A stretch of DNA of 60,422 bases from Bacteroides sp. OM05-12. Lineage in GTDB: Bacteria; Bacteroidota; Bacteroidia; Bacteroidales; Bacteroidaceae. Below the pieces are notes generated by a model. It was not told where the DNA came from and searched no databases. It saw only the letters and a program-made list of their open reading frames with translations. The DNA lies in assembly GCF_003438995.1 (NCBI RefSeq), contig NZ_QSUN01000023.1, positions 386 to 60,807 of the forward strand, read 5' to 3'. Below are positions 54,201 through 60,422 of the stretch, piece by piece; the stretch's first letter is position 1, and the number at the start of each line of letters is the position of its first letter. Both the position numbers and the translations under genes were made by a program.

Positions 54201-57200
54201 AATACTTCTAAAACGCTTACATCAACAGCTCTTGATAATTCTGTTTTTATTCCTTTAACTCAAAAAGTAATTTCTTATACCAATGGTATTAAAACGGCAA
54301 CACAACAAGCGGGATATGATATCCGGGTGGGCGATGATAGAATTGTCAGAATGAATAAGACAAAAGATATTTCTATCAATGAATTAGATGGACTGGAAAC
54401 AATAAAGACTTATGCCTATGATGATAAAGGTCGTCCCATAAGTGAAACGGAAACTTATGACGATGGTTCATATAAAAAAGTTGAGTATGGTAATTATGAA
54501 GAGAAGTATAATCAGCCTCAAACTGAAACTAAGACACAAAAACATTTTCAGGATGGGACAGTTTTTGTACAGCAAACAACTAAGGTATATGATGATAAAT
54601 CAAATCTGATTTCGAGTATAGAATTTGCCAATACATCATCTCCTGTAACGACGACTTATGTTTACGATGATAAAGGACGGGCTTTGGAGAAAAAAACATC
54701 GGGTAAAAATGTTGAAGATGTAGCTGAATCTTATTCTTATGAATTAGTTGAGGGTAAAAGGAAAATAACAACTAGACAGGCATTGTCAACAACGGAATCA
54801 TATTATAATTTGTTGACAGGTAACTTGGAAAAAGAATCAATCAAACTGACTAATGGCCCGGAAGCTCAGATAACTCTCTATTATTATGATGGATTCGGGC
54901 GTGAGACATCTGTCGTTTATCCGAATAATAAAATTAGCAAACAAACATTGAGTTGGAATACAGGTGGGAAAGGGTATTATGCAATAAAAAAAGAAATGAC
55001 AGGCGAAGCTCCTGTTACTAAATATTTTGATGTCTTAGGACGGGAAATCTATTCAAACGTAAAGCAAGGTGATGTCAATGTAGAGAATGCTACTTTATAT
55101 GATGCTTTCGGACGCAAGACGGCAGAGATAAGTATGCATCCCCGTAAATCCGGATGGACGAAATACGAATATTGTCGAGACGGACGTTTAGAATCTGTAT
55201 TGACACATACCGGAAAAAAAGAAGTATATGAGTATAGAAAACGTAATATTATTATTCTTCGTAATGAAAAACGGTATTTAAAATCGCTGGATAGTTGGGG
55301 TAATATTTTGAATCAAACGGATCCGCTAGAGCTGACTATATATAATACTTATGCATCCAATGGACAGGTGGTAAGAACTTCTGTCGGCGATCATGAAATA
55401 ACGATGAGCTATGATGATAGAGGAAATAAACTTTCCATGAATGATCCTGATATAGGCGTGGTGACCTATACTTATGATGGATATGGACGTGCTAAAACCT
55501 ATTCGGATCCTAAAGGCAGTTATAAACTGACTTATGATAATTTAGGACGATTGAAACAGAAACTTTTCAGTACGGGGCGTGAAGTGAATTATACGTATGT
55601 GGATTCTGGTAATGGAGTTGGGCTGGTAAAAGAAGTTTCTGTAAAAGATGAGAGCAGGCAATCGTTTGAGTATAATAAGTATGGACAAATTTTGAAGAAG
55701 ACAGAAACGATAGATAATCAACAATTTGTTTATTCCAATGAATACGATGCTTGGGGACGTCTGACTAAACATACAGCTCCGGGTAAATATGTTCTAAAAT
55801 ATGCATACGATGATAATGATGGCCGTTTGCTGAATGTACAAGACAATAACGGTAAAATACTATGGAAAAATGTAAGATACATACCGGGCAGGGAAGAAGT
55901 TTGTCAATACGGCAATCAACAGACTTATACCACTCTTTCCTCAGAAAATGAGTCGGAACGGATCCTGCGGTATACCAAGCAGGATGGTAGCACTTTATTG
56001 GAAATGAAGTACGGGCTTGATCCAATTCAGGGTAATGTTTTGAACCGTAATGAAAAGTATAACGGGAAAACGTTTACCGAACAATTCGAATACGATGAGA
56101 TGGATCGGTTAATTGATGTATCCGGAAATTCTTCCATGCATATTTCTTTTGATGGAGGTGGCAATATTCTGAGTAAATCAGATATGGGAGAATATCGCTA
56201 TAATGATGCAGTCCGCACACACGCATTGACCGATATTGAGAGTCCTTCTGATGTGTTGAAGAATTTGCCTGCACAAAAGATTGAATATACCGAATTCAAT
56301 AAAGTCAGCTTGATAGAGGAAGGACACTATAAAATGTCATTCGTTTACAATGCTGATGAACAACGCATAAAGAGCGAACTGTATAAGTCCGGCTCTCTTA
56401 TTCGAGTCATATATTATGGTGATGGCTATGAGAAACATATAAATGTTAATTCCAATATTAAAGAGTATACTTATTTAGATGCAGATGGGGGTTATTTCGG
56501 CATGCACTTAAGTAATAGCAGTGGTTATTGGTCTATTTCTTCATTGTATTATTTTCATGCGGATTTATTAGGTTCGTTGATTGCGATTAGCAATGGCAGT
56601 GGTAATATAGCGGAGCGTCGTAGTTATGATGCTTGGGGACGGCGTCGGAATCCTGATAATTGGAGTGATTATAAAAATGCCGGAACTTTAAATTTGACAT
56701 TGATAGGTTATACCTTTCAAGAAGAAATGCCGGAGTTTAACCTTATTAATCTGAATGGTCGTTTATATGATCCTTTATTAGGGCGTATGCTTAGTCCTGA
56801 TCCATTTATTCAAGATCCTGACAATTCACAGAATTATAATCGTTATTCCTATGCTTGGAATAATCCGATGAAGTATACGGATCCTGATGGTAATTTTATA
56901 TTAGGCTTTTTTATTCCTGTAATTGGTAGTATTATTGATGGAGCTTTGTGGAATGCTGTAATGTATTCTATCCAAGCTAAATCGAATTGGAGTTTTGGCG
57001 GTTTTTTCCGGTCAATGACAATTGGTGCTATCTCTGCAGGCTTTGGTGTTGCTTCGGGAGGTACTGTTGGTGGTGCGGGATTCATTAGTGGTTTTATTAA
57101 TGGTGCTGTAAGTGGATTTGTGGGAGGTCTAATTGGTGGGTCATTAAATGCTTGGGCTGATGGTGCTACATTTATGCAAGGGTTAAAAGCTGGTTTGAAA

Positions 57201-57824
57201 AGCGGCGGAATAGGAGCAGCAAGTAGTGCATTAATTGGTGGAGTAGTTGGTGGTGTACAAGCGTATAAAAATAGTGGTGATTTTTGGACAGGGAAAGGTA
57301 CGGCTTTGGCTGATTACTCTTCCATTAAATCTACAACAAATAAAATAGAAGTAGGTGAAGGTATGGAATATTCTAATAAATATGCGAACGAATTTTCAGA
57401 TAAAAGTTTTGGTAAGAATATTAAAGGTGTAAAAAGTTTAATTGCAGATGGTAGAATGCCTAATAACTGTATAAAAGATGGAGACTATGTGAAGGTTGGG
57501 AATGGATATGCAAATGGAATTACGGTTTCTCGTGGTATTGGGAAAGGAAGCGATGTTTATTTATTTAAGTCGGCTTTTATATCTAGAGAACAGTTGTATA
57601 TGACAATGGGACATGAATATTTACATGCTAGATTTTATAATTTAGGATTAATAAATGGACGTGAACAACATTCTGTTATCTATAACTGGGAATATCAACA
57701 AGCTAAGGCTTGGAATTATAAAGTTGCACTTTATTCACAGAGAAATAATTCTATTAATTATATTAGTTCAAAATATGCAAAAGCATTTTCTCCCTTTTCT
57801 ATAAAAACAGAACGGCCATGGTGA
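51297..57824 (+). CDS. Secreted lamin-tail/SpvB/FG-GAP/RHS-repeat protein with HEYLH C-terminal tip
   Basis: The 2175-residue protein has a Sec signal peptide (1-22). A lamin-tail (LTD) domain follows (about 22-170, VIISEVFFDS, then GEFVELYNNSSAPVDISGYKV). Next is an SpvB-type domain (about 222-480, with GAANVEVPLTFPSG and LSIAYNSQGGIGMLGYGTEL). Seven Asp-rich calcium-loop repeats lie at about 510-850 (for example DYDGDGISE and DINNDGLED). YD/RHS repeats cover about 1035-1770. The core has DPLLG at 1825-1829 and DPDG at 1862-1865, the pair of motifs used for self-cleavage in RHS and TcC shells. The tip (about 1866-2175) has a glycine-rich hydrophobic stretch and then HEYLH at 2106-2110, with possible third ligands H2125 or E2132: a zincin-like site. 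The toxin role is inferred. Confidence 0.82.
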   Translation: MKKNIFILIGVLFLLPIYTSAQVIISEVFFDSPLYEKMKPKIGVDLKGIHHNGEFVELYNNSSAPVDISGYKVGVKLYGYGLFTFPKNTVCKPKECILVAFQHPNSPDFKLESLFKGLNCRIFYHSAFVLGNQGNCVNLMDRSGRIISQIEYKKLLSRNYQQTRKSVHSKGLLGNLLMDMPSQFYIGDANPGQYDISKSDSYDVELKELLPESARISNTSQVVGEIKSTASVTPTGAANVEVPLTFPSGINGMEPKLSIAYNSQGGIGMLGYGTELSGLSAISRTEKSKFFDGERERVKFKEDGAFVMDGQRLIKNANGNYETYIYSLTKIEPIGKIGNGPAYFKVTSPQGVVAEYGLEEDSRIQTEDGSNVLAWKISKVTDLNGNTVQYKYTTDRSQGSYIKEIIYGENGDIKISFNYVNNNIPISSFVDGSFFNANLLLSGIAVNTGQTQYEKYSFNYSNTHLSKILERSINGEELALNCKWGGFTEESKWGKILEVEEKGNSYFVSGDLTGDGKIDLVRFYSNKNDNYLEIFIQENGEYVLKLQEQIVGNGPESVSSLLGLIDMNNDGNAEIVIITQSKYKSLVMANIRYYDYSENLAPKLDNVFIERFELEADDGILLPVNLDNDAIPDFVFVGKNGRSLSESSVDKSLKTLNLSIGDIDKAIPFDYDGDGISELLVRSNDKWIITSMDNSLSKELINDADYTFAKVLDINNDGLEDIVFISKYAVAKCFINRGNLIFDEKIVDSIQKYISDLISEYALGFELKDIDICGSDYNNDSYNDLFVNFDLIWNTVVPVPGVFPPIYQPAEGKNNIIMRLLGNGNDYRADCLSKHDLYDRQILSDDFDNDGIQEIAVVINGNEIQKYGANVSKRNLLYSIDNNGITKVIFDYDFASNNGLHNCPVNISEGNVLRYINVPVPLVKELGKPNGQGKICSSTYKYYNGRYHTDGLGMLGFEKIEQCETVEGNTSKTLTSTALDNSVFIPLTQKVISYTNGIKTATQQAGYDIRVGDDRIVRMNKTKDISINELDGLETIKTYAYDDKGRPISETETYDDGSYKKVEYGNYEEKYNQPQTETKTQKHFQDGTVFVQQTTKVYDDKSNLISSIEFANTSSPVTTTYVYDDKGRALEKKTSGKNVEDVAESYSYELVEGKRKITTRQALSTTESYYNLLTGNLEKESIKLTNGPEAQITLYYYDGFGRETSVVYPNNKISKQTLSWNTGGKGYYAIKKEMTGEAPVTKYFDVLGREIYSNVKQGDVNVENATLYDAFGRKTAEISMHPRKSGWTKYEYCRDGRLESVLTHTGKKEVYEYRKRNIIILRNEKRYLKSLDSWGNILNQTDPLELTIYNTYASNGQVVRTSVGDHEITMSYDDRGNKLSMNDPDIGVVTYTYDGYGRAKTYSDPKGSYKLTYDNLGRLKQKLFSTGREVNYTYVDSGNGVGLVKEVSVKDESRQSFEYNKYGQILKKTETIDNQQFVYSNEYDAWGRLTKHTAPGKYVLKYAYDDNDGRLLNVQDNNGKILWKNVRYIPGREEVCQYGNQQTYTTLSSENESERILRYTKQDGSTLLEMKYGLDPIQGNVLNRNEKYNGKTFTEQFEYDEMDRLIDVSGNSSMHISFDGGGNILSKSDMGEYRYNDAVRTHALTDIESPSDVLKNLPAQKIEYTEFNKVSLIEEGHYKMSFVYNADEQRIKSELYKSGSLIRVIYYGDGYEKHINVNSNIKEYTYLDADGGYFGMHLSNSSGYWSISSLYYFHADLLGSLIAISNGSGNIAERRSYDAWGRRRNPDNWSDYKNAGTLNLTLIGYTFQEEMPEFNLINLNGRLYDPLLGRMLSPDPFIQDPDNSQNYNRYSYAWNNPMKYTDPDGNFILGFFIPVIGSIIDGALWNAVMYSIQAKSNWSFGGFFRSMTIGAISAGFGVASGGTVGGAGFISGFINGAVSGFVGGLIGGSLNAWADGATFMQGLKAGLKSGGIGAASSALIGGVVGGVQAYKNSGDFWTGKGTALADYSSIKSTTNKIEVGEGMEYSNKYANEFSDKSFGKNIKGVKSLIADGRMPNNCIKDGDYVKVGNGYANGITVSRGIGKGSDVYLFKSAFISREQLYMTMGHEYLHARFYNLGLINGREQHSVIYNWEYQQAKAWNYKVALYSQRNNSINYISSKYAKAFSPFSIKTERPW

Positions 57825-58552
57825 AAATATTTTTATTCCTTTTACAGTTAAGTCTGTTGTTTACATGTGCGACTACGTCTTTTAAAAATAGAGCGTATGA
57901 AAAGAATATGTATAAAACAGTGGAAGTGGAAGATGATAAATCTTTGAAATATAAGAATTATATTAATGAGATGTATTTATTACCAGATTCTTTTGAACTC
58001 TTTTTAAAAGAAAAGGATTATGTAAACGATATTATCTATGGAAAAAGAATTATAAATAAATCAAGTAAGGAATACTGGGGAATTTCTAATGTTCAGGAAA
58101 TAAAAGGGGAATTCAAAAAATGGTTATGTAGTCAATATCCTATCACATTAGATGAAGATTTTCCACAGACACAAGTTCGTATTTACTGTTTAGGTTGTAT
58201 TCAGGAAGAGGAAAGTTATAGAAATTTGATTTTGTTGGTTGAAAATTGTGAAACAGAAGATTGGAATGTTTTGAAACAAATATTTCGACTTAATTTTCTT
58301 GATAGAGAAATTCTTTCTATAGTAAAGATTGGAGGAGTGCTTATAGATTATTCTTTTCATTGGTCTGGTTGGACAATATATGAAAATAATTACTATATTT
58401 ATAAGTCTTTTAGTGATGATTCAGATGTTGGGTTTACTGAAGAAGCCTTGAATGGAATGCGAAAGAATAATGAATATTTTGAAATTCCAGAGTATTATTG
58501 TGTCTATAGCATTGATAAACTAGGCTATATTAAAAATCGTAGTATTAAGTAA
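57818..58552 (+). CDS. Lipoprotein overlapping the RHS gene, candidate immunity protein
   Basis: The 244-residue protein begins with a signal and lipobox (LLQLSLLFTC, Cys at about 17). The rest is hydrophilic, with many aromatic and acidic residues and paired cysteines (YCLGCIQEE near 130). I recognise no domain. Its ATG lies inside the last codons of the RHS gene (7-nt overlap, ATGGTGA), so the two are translationally coupled. Position directly after a polymorphic-type tip, lipid anchoring and low complexity of composition fit an immunity protein against an enzyme acting in the envelope. No sequence family supports this, so it remains a hypothesis. Confidence 0.65.
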   Translation: MVKIFLFLLQLSLLFTCATTSFKNRAYEKNMYKTVEVEDDKSLKYKNYINEMYLLPDSFELFLKEKDYVNDIIYGKRIINKSSKEYWGISNVQEIKGEFKKWLCSQYPITLDEDFPQTQVRIYCLGCIQEEESYRNLILLVENCETEDWNVLKQIFRLNFLDREILSIVKIGGVLIDYSFHWSGWTIYENNYYIYKSFSDDSDVGFTEEALNGMRKNNEYFEIPEYYCVYSIDKLGYIKNRSIK

Positions 58553-58581
58553 TATTCCATATATTATAAAATAGGAGAACG

Positions 58582-58757
58582 AAAAATATTTTAGTAGTCT
58601 TGTTTTTATTAATCAGTGCTCATTTGCAAGAAAGGATTCTCTAAGCTATGATAATTATGGTAATGAGATTGGCTTACTAGTATATATAGAAGATGATTGA
58701 GTACCTTTCTGCTACGGACAAGAGGAACAGATAGAGGAGTAAAAATAAAAGAAGTAA
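58582..58757 (+). pseudogene. Eroded copy of the YD/C-terminal-tail gene
   Basis: One frame from 58594 gives a signal-like run (VVLFLLISAHLQ), while another frame gives SYDNYGNE from 58644. These correspond to the signal and the YDSYGN part of the intact genes at 59214 and 60117, but are separated by a frameshift. The last bases, GAAGTAATATG, match the end of the intact gene and the junction to the next lipoprotein gene. The middle is missing. Confidence 0.65.
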
Positions 58758-58758
58758 T

Positions 58759-59217
58759 ATGAAAAAGATCAAAAATCTAATATTGTTATCATTCCTTGCA
58801 ATTATTTGTGCAGGATGTCCGGATAATTGTGAGAACTGTCATCAGTACATTACATTCGTCAATAAATCCGGCAAGAAAATAGGTTATCAACTTGATCTTG
58901 ATAAAATATCAAATATTTCTCAGGATACAATCTTTTATTGCGATAATACTTCTGGTAATTTTATTCCGAAAGATTCCTTGTTTGCACTTGAATGTGTGAT
59001 TTGGGTAGGTGGCTGGGAAGACGAATTGATGGGTGCATATATTCAGTTCTTAGTATTGGATGGTGAAAAATTTACTAAATACTATAGAGCACCTTGTGAC
59101 AGTGTTCGCAAATATGTACCTATTTTAGATTGCTACCGATTAACATTGGAAGACTTGCAACGCATGAATTGGACTGTAGTATATCCACCGGAAAAACAAA
59201 ATAACATAGAACCATGA
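58759..59217 (+). CDS. Small lipoprotein, cassette copy 1
   Basis: The 152-residue protein has a lipobox (IICAGC, Cys near 20) followed by a Cys-rich start (CPDNCENC). The body contains YITFVNKSGKKIGYQL, NFIPKDS and KYYRAPCDSVRKYVPI, and ends with NWTVVYPPEKQNNIEP. It looks like a compact beta-rich domain with disulfides. No family was recognised. The stop codon overlaps the start of the next gene by 4 nt. It is the first of two intact copies. Confidence 0.75.
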   Translation: MKKIKNLILLSFLAIICAGCPDNCENCHQYITFVNKSGKKIGYQLDLDKISNISQDTIFYCDNTSGNFIPKDSLFALECVIWVGGWEDELMGAYIQFLVLDGEKFTKYYRAPCDSVRKYVPILDCYRLTLEDLQRMNWTVVYPPEKQNNIEP

Positions 59218-59657
59218 AATATACATTAGCAACATTCTTCTTCTTGTTTAGCCTTACCATTTATTCACAGGAATATATCCACTTAGGCTATGATAGTTAT
59301 GGTAATAGAACCAATCGCAAACTGATATACGTGGGAGACAATCGTGCATCCGCTCCGTCAAAAACGAAAGGAACGGATGATAATAACGATGATGCCACGT
59401 CTATGGATAATGTGTTCGGAGAAGGCAAAGTGCAGATATCTCCCGATGAAGCAGTAAATCAGGTACAAGTTTCCATTCAGGAGATAGGAGGTGACATTTC
59501 TTTGTCATTATATAGCAGTAGCGGCCAGCTACTCCAGCAGCAAAAAGTATCGGACGGGAATTATACTTTAGATTTATCCAATTATGCTCCCGGAGTCTAT
59601 ATTCTTTCTTTACGGAAACAGGAACAAACAAAAGAATATAAGATTGTGAAGAAGTAA
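59214..59657 (+). CDS. Small exported protein with one YD repeat and a type IX-like tail, copy 1
   Basis: The 147-residue protein has a signal peptide (ending TIYSQ), then HLGYDSYGNRTNRKLIY, which resembles a single RHS YD repeat. A hydrophilic Asn/Asp-rich linker leads to a C-terminal domain of about 70 residues. That domain has SLSLYSSSGQLLQQQKV, LDLSNYAPGVYILSL and a KEYKIVKK end, and matches the Por/type IX type A sorting tails in pattern. It may be a shortened or stand-alone partner of the RHS protein. No type IX motor or translocon genes are visible in this window, so its export route is unclear. Confidence 0.75.
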   Translation: MKYTLATFFFLFSLTIYSQEYIHLGYDSYGNRTNRKLIYVGDNRASAPSKTKGTDDNNDDATSMDNVFGEGKVQISPDEAVNQVQVSIQEIGGDISLSLYSSSGQLLQQQKVSDGNYTLDLSNYAPGVYILSLRKQEQTKEYKIVKK

Positions 59658-59658
59658 T

Positions 59659-60120
59659 ATGAAAAAGATCAAAAATCTAATATTGTTATCATTCCTTGCC
59701 ATTATTTGTGCAGGATGTCGTAGTAATTGCGAAAATGGCTATCGGTATATTACATTTGTTAATAAATCCGGCAAGAAAATAGGTTATCAACTTGCTATTG
59801 ATGACATAGCAAATATTTCTCAGGATACGTTTTTTTATTGTAATAAAACTTCTGATAATTTTATTCCTAAAGATTCCATATTCGTACTTGAATCTAGTGA
59901 TCTGTATTGTGGGTGGGAAGATATATTGGCAGATGAATATTATCTTCAATTCTTAGTGCTGGATAATGAAAAATTTAGGAAATATTACGCAGCACCTTGC
60001 GACAGTGTTCGCAAATATGTACCTATTATAGGTTGTTACCGATTAACACCGGAAGACTTGCACCGCATGAATTGGACTGTAGTATATCCACCTGAAAAAC
60101 AAAATAACATAGAACCATGA
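59659..60120 (+). CDS. Small lipoprotein, cassette copy 2
   Basis: The 153-residue protein is the paralogue of the gene at 58759. Its signal peptide and C-terminal third are nearly the same, including PCDSVRKYVPI and NWTVVYPPEKQNNIEP. The region between residues 20 and 100 differs in many positions, and the Cys-rich start is reduced to CRSNCENG. The conserved ends and variable centre suggest recent duplication followed by diversification or recombination. The stop overlaps the start of the next gene by 4 nt. Confidence 0.75.
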   Translation: MKKIKNLILLSFLAIICAGCRSNCENGYRYITFVNKSGKKIGYQLAIDDIANISQDTFFYCNKTSDNFIPKDSIFVLESSDLYCGWEDILADEYYLQFLVLDNEKFRKYYAAPCDSVRKYVPIIGCYRLTPEDLHRMNWTVVYPPEKQNNIEP

Positions 60121-60422
60121 AATACACATTTGTAATATTCTTTTTCTTGTTTAGCCTTGCTGTTTGTTCTCAAGAATATATCCATTTAAGCTATGATAGT
60201 TATGGTAATAGAACCAATCGCAAACTGACATACGTGGGAGACAATCGTGCATCCGCTCCGTCAAAAACGAGAGGAACGGATGATAATAACGATGATGCCA
60301 CGTCTATAGATAATGTATTCGGAGAAGACAAAGTGCAGATATCTCCCGACGAAGCAGTAAATAAGGTACAAGTTTCCATTCAGGAGATAGGAGGTGACAT
60401 TTCTTTGTCATTATATAGCAGT
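60117..60422 (+). CDS. Small exported protein with YD repeat, copy 2 (cut by window edge)
   Basis: The first 102 codons are present. The signal peptide (MKYTFVIFFFLFSLAV, then CSQ) differs from copy 1, while the YDSYGNRTNRKL part and the linker are almost the same at the DNA level. The C-terminal tail continues past the window. By analogy with copy 1 it should end about 140 nt further right. Confidence 0.75.
   Translation, partial: MKYTFVIFFFLFSLAVCSQEYIHLSYDSYGNRTNRKLTYVGDNRASAPSKTRGTDDNNDDATSIDNVFGEDKVQISPDEAVNKVQVSIQEIGGDISLSLYSS

Larger units (their letters stand above)
58759..60422 (+). repeat. Tandem cassette of period 900 bp
   Basis: The unit of a lipoprotein gene plus a YD/C-terminal-tail gene begins at 58759 and again at 59659, exactly 900 bp later. 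The first 60 nt of the two units differ by a single base, whereas the centre of the lipoprotein gene has diverged. The second unit is cut by the window edge, so the number of copies is at least two plus the eroded remnant upstream. Confidence 0.85.

Overview
The window is a chromosomal segment of a Bacteroidales bacterium, most likely a gut Bacteroides. The evidence is the promoter signature TAnnTTTG in front of many genes, families typical of that order (DUF349, DUF5056 and DUF6249 type proteins, PorQ, TPR-linked histidine kinases, M64 peptidase), and the scarcity of strong Shine-Dalgarno sites. No rRNA, CRISPR array, transposase or integrase was seen.

From 0.4 to 49.3 kb the content is mainly housekeeping. 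In order: a DUF349 protein; ksgA-mgtE; a flippase-like membrane protein with pepD; a 1952-residue alpha-2-macroglobulin-like protein; a DUF1573 protein with the MeaB GTPase; the operon porQ-cmk-ispH, followed by pfkA; tonB; a polyprenyl synthase, a conserved hypothetical gene and tatD; tRNA-Ser(GGA); exbB, a four-helix membrane protein and two exbD genes; an M64 peptidase with a GNAT enzyme; an Lrp regulator convergent with thyA-folA; a lipoprotein TPR histidine kinase with a LytTR regulator; a DUF6249-ECF sigma-DUF5056 operon; rsmF; a 64-residue orphan; an ABC-F ATPase; ppk1 with a PiT-PhoU phosphate carrier; a phosphodiesterase; rfbB; and topB with a PorE-like OmpA lipoprotein.

From about 49.5 kb to the right edge the DNA becomes visibly richer in A and T and the content becomes accessory. 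A textbook Bacteroides promoter (TTTG, 20 nt, TATATTTG) precedes a structured leader. Next come a TPR protein with a twin-arginine signal and a 2175-residue secreted protein with the order lamin-tail domain, SpvB, FG-GAP/VCBS repeats, YD/RHS repeats, RHS core and a variable tip carrying HEYLH. A lipoprotein gene overlaps the end of that gene and is a candidate immunity protein. After it lies a cassette, repeated with a period of exactly 900 bp, that pairs a small lipoprotein with a small protein holding one YD repeat and a type IX-like C-terminal tail. A broken older copy precedes the first intact one, and the second intact copy runs off the window.

The most interesting hypothesis is that 49.5-60.4 kb is a Sec-exported polymorphic toxin or surface-recognition locus. 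In it the TPR protein would assist the RHS shell, the overlapping lipoprotein would protect the producer, and the tandem cassettes would be an expanding array of accessory or immunity modules. Toxicity, immunity and export route are inferred, not shown. Other points of interest are a pair of related palindromic intergenic elements (15.7 and 38.7 kb), type IX-related genes (PorQ, a PorE-like protein and C-terminal tails) with no type IX motor or translocon gene in view, and an ExbB with a cleavable-looking signal peptide beside an unnamed membrane partner.
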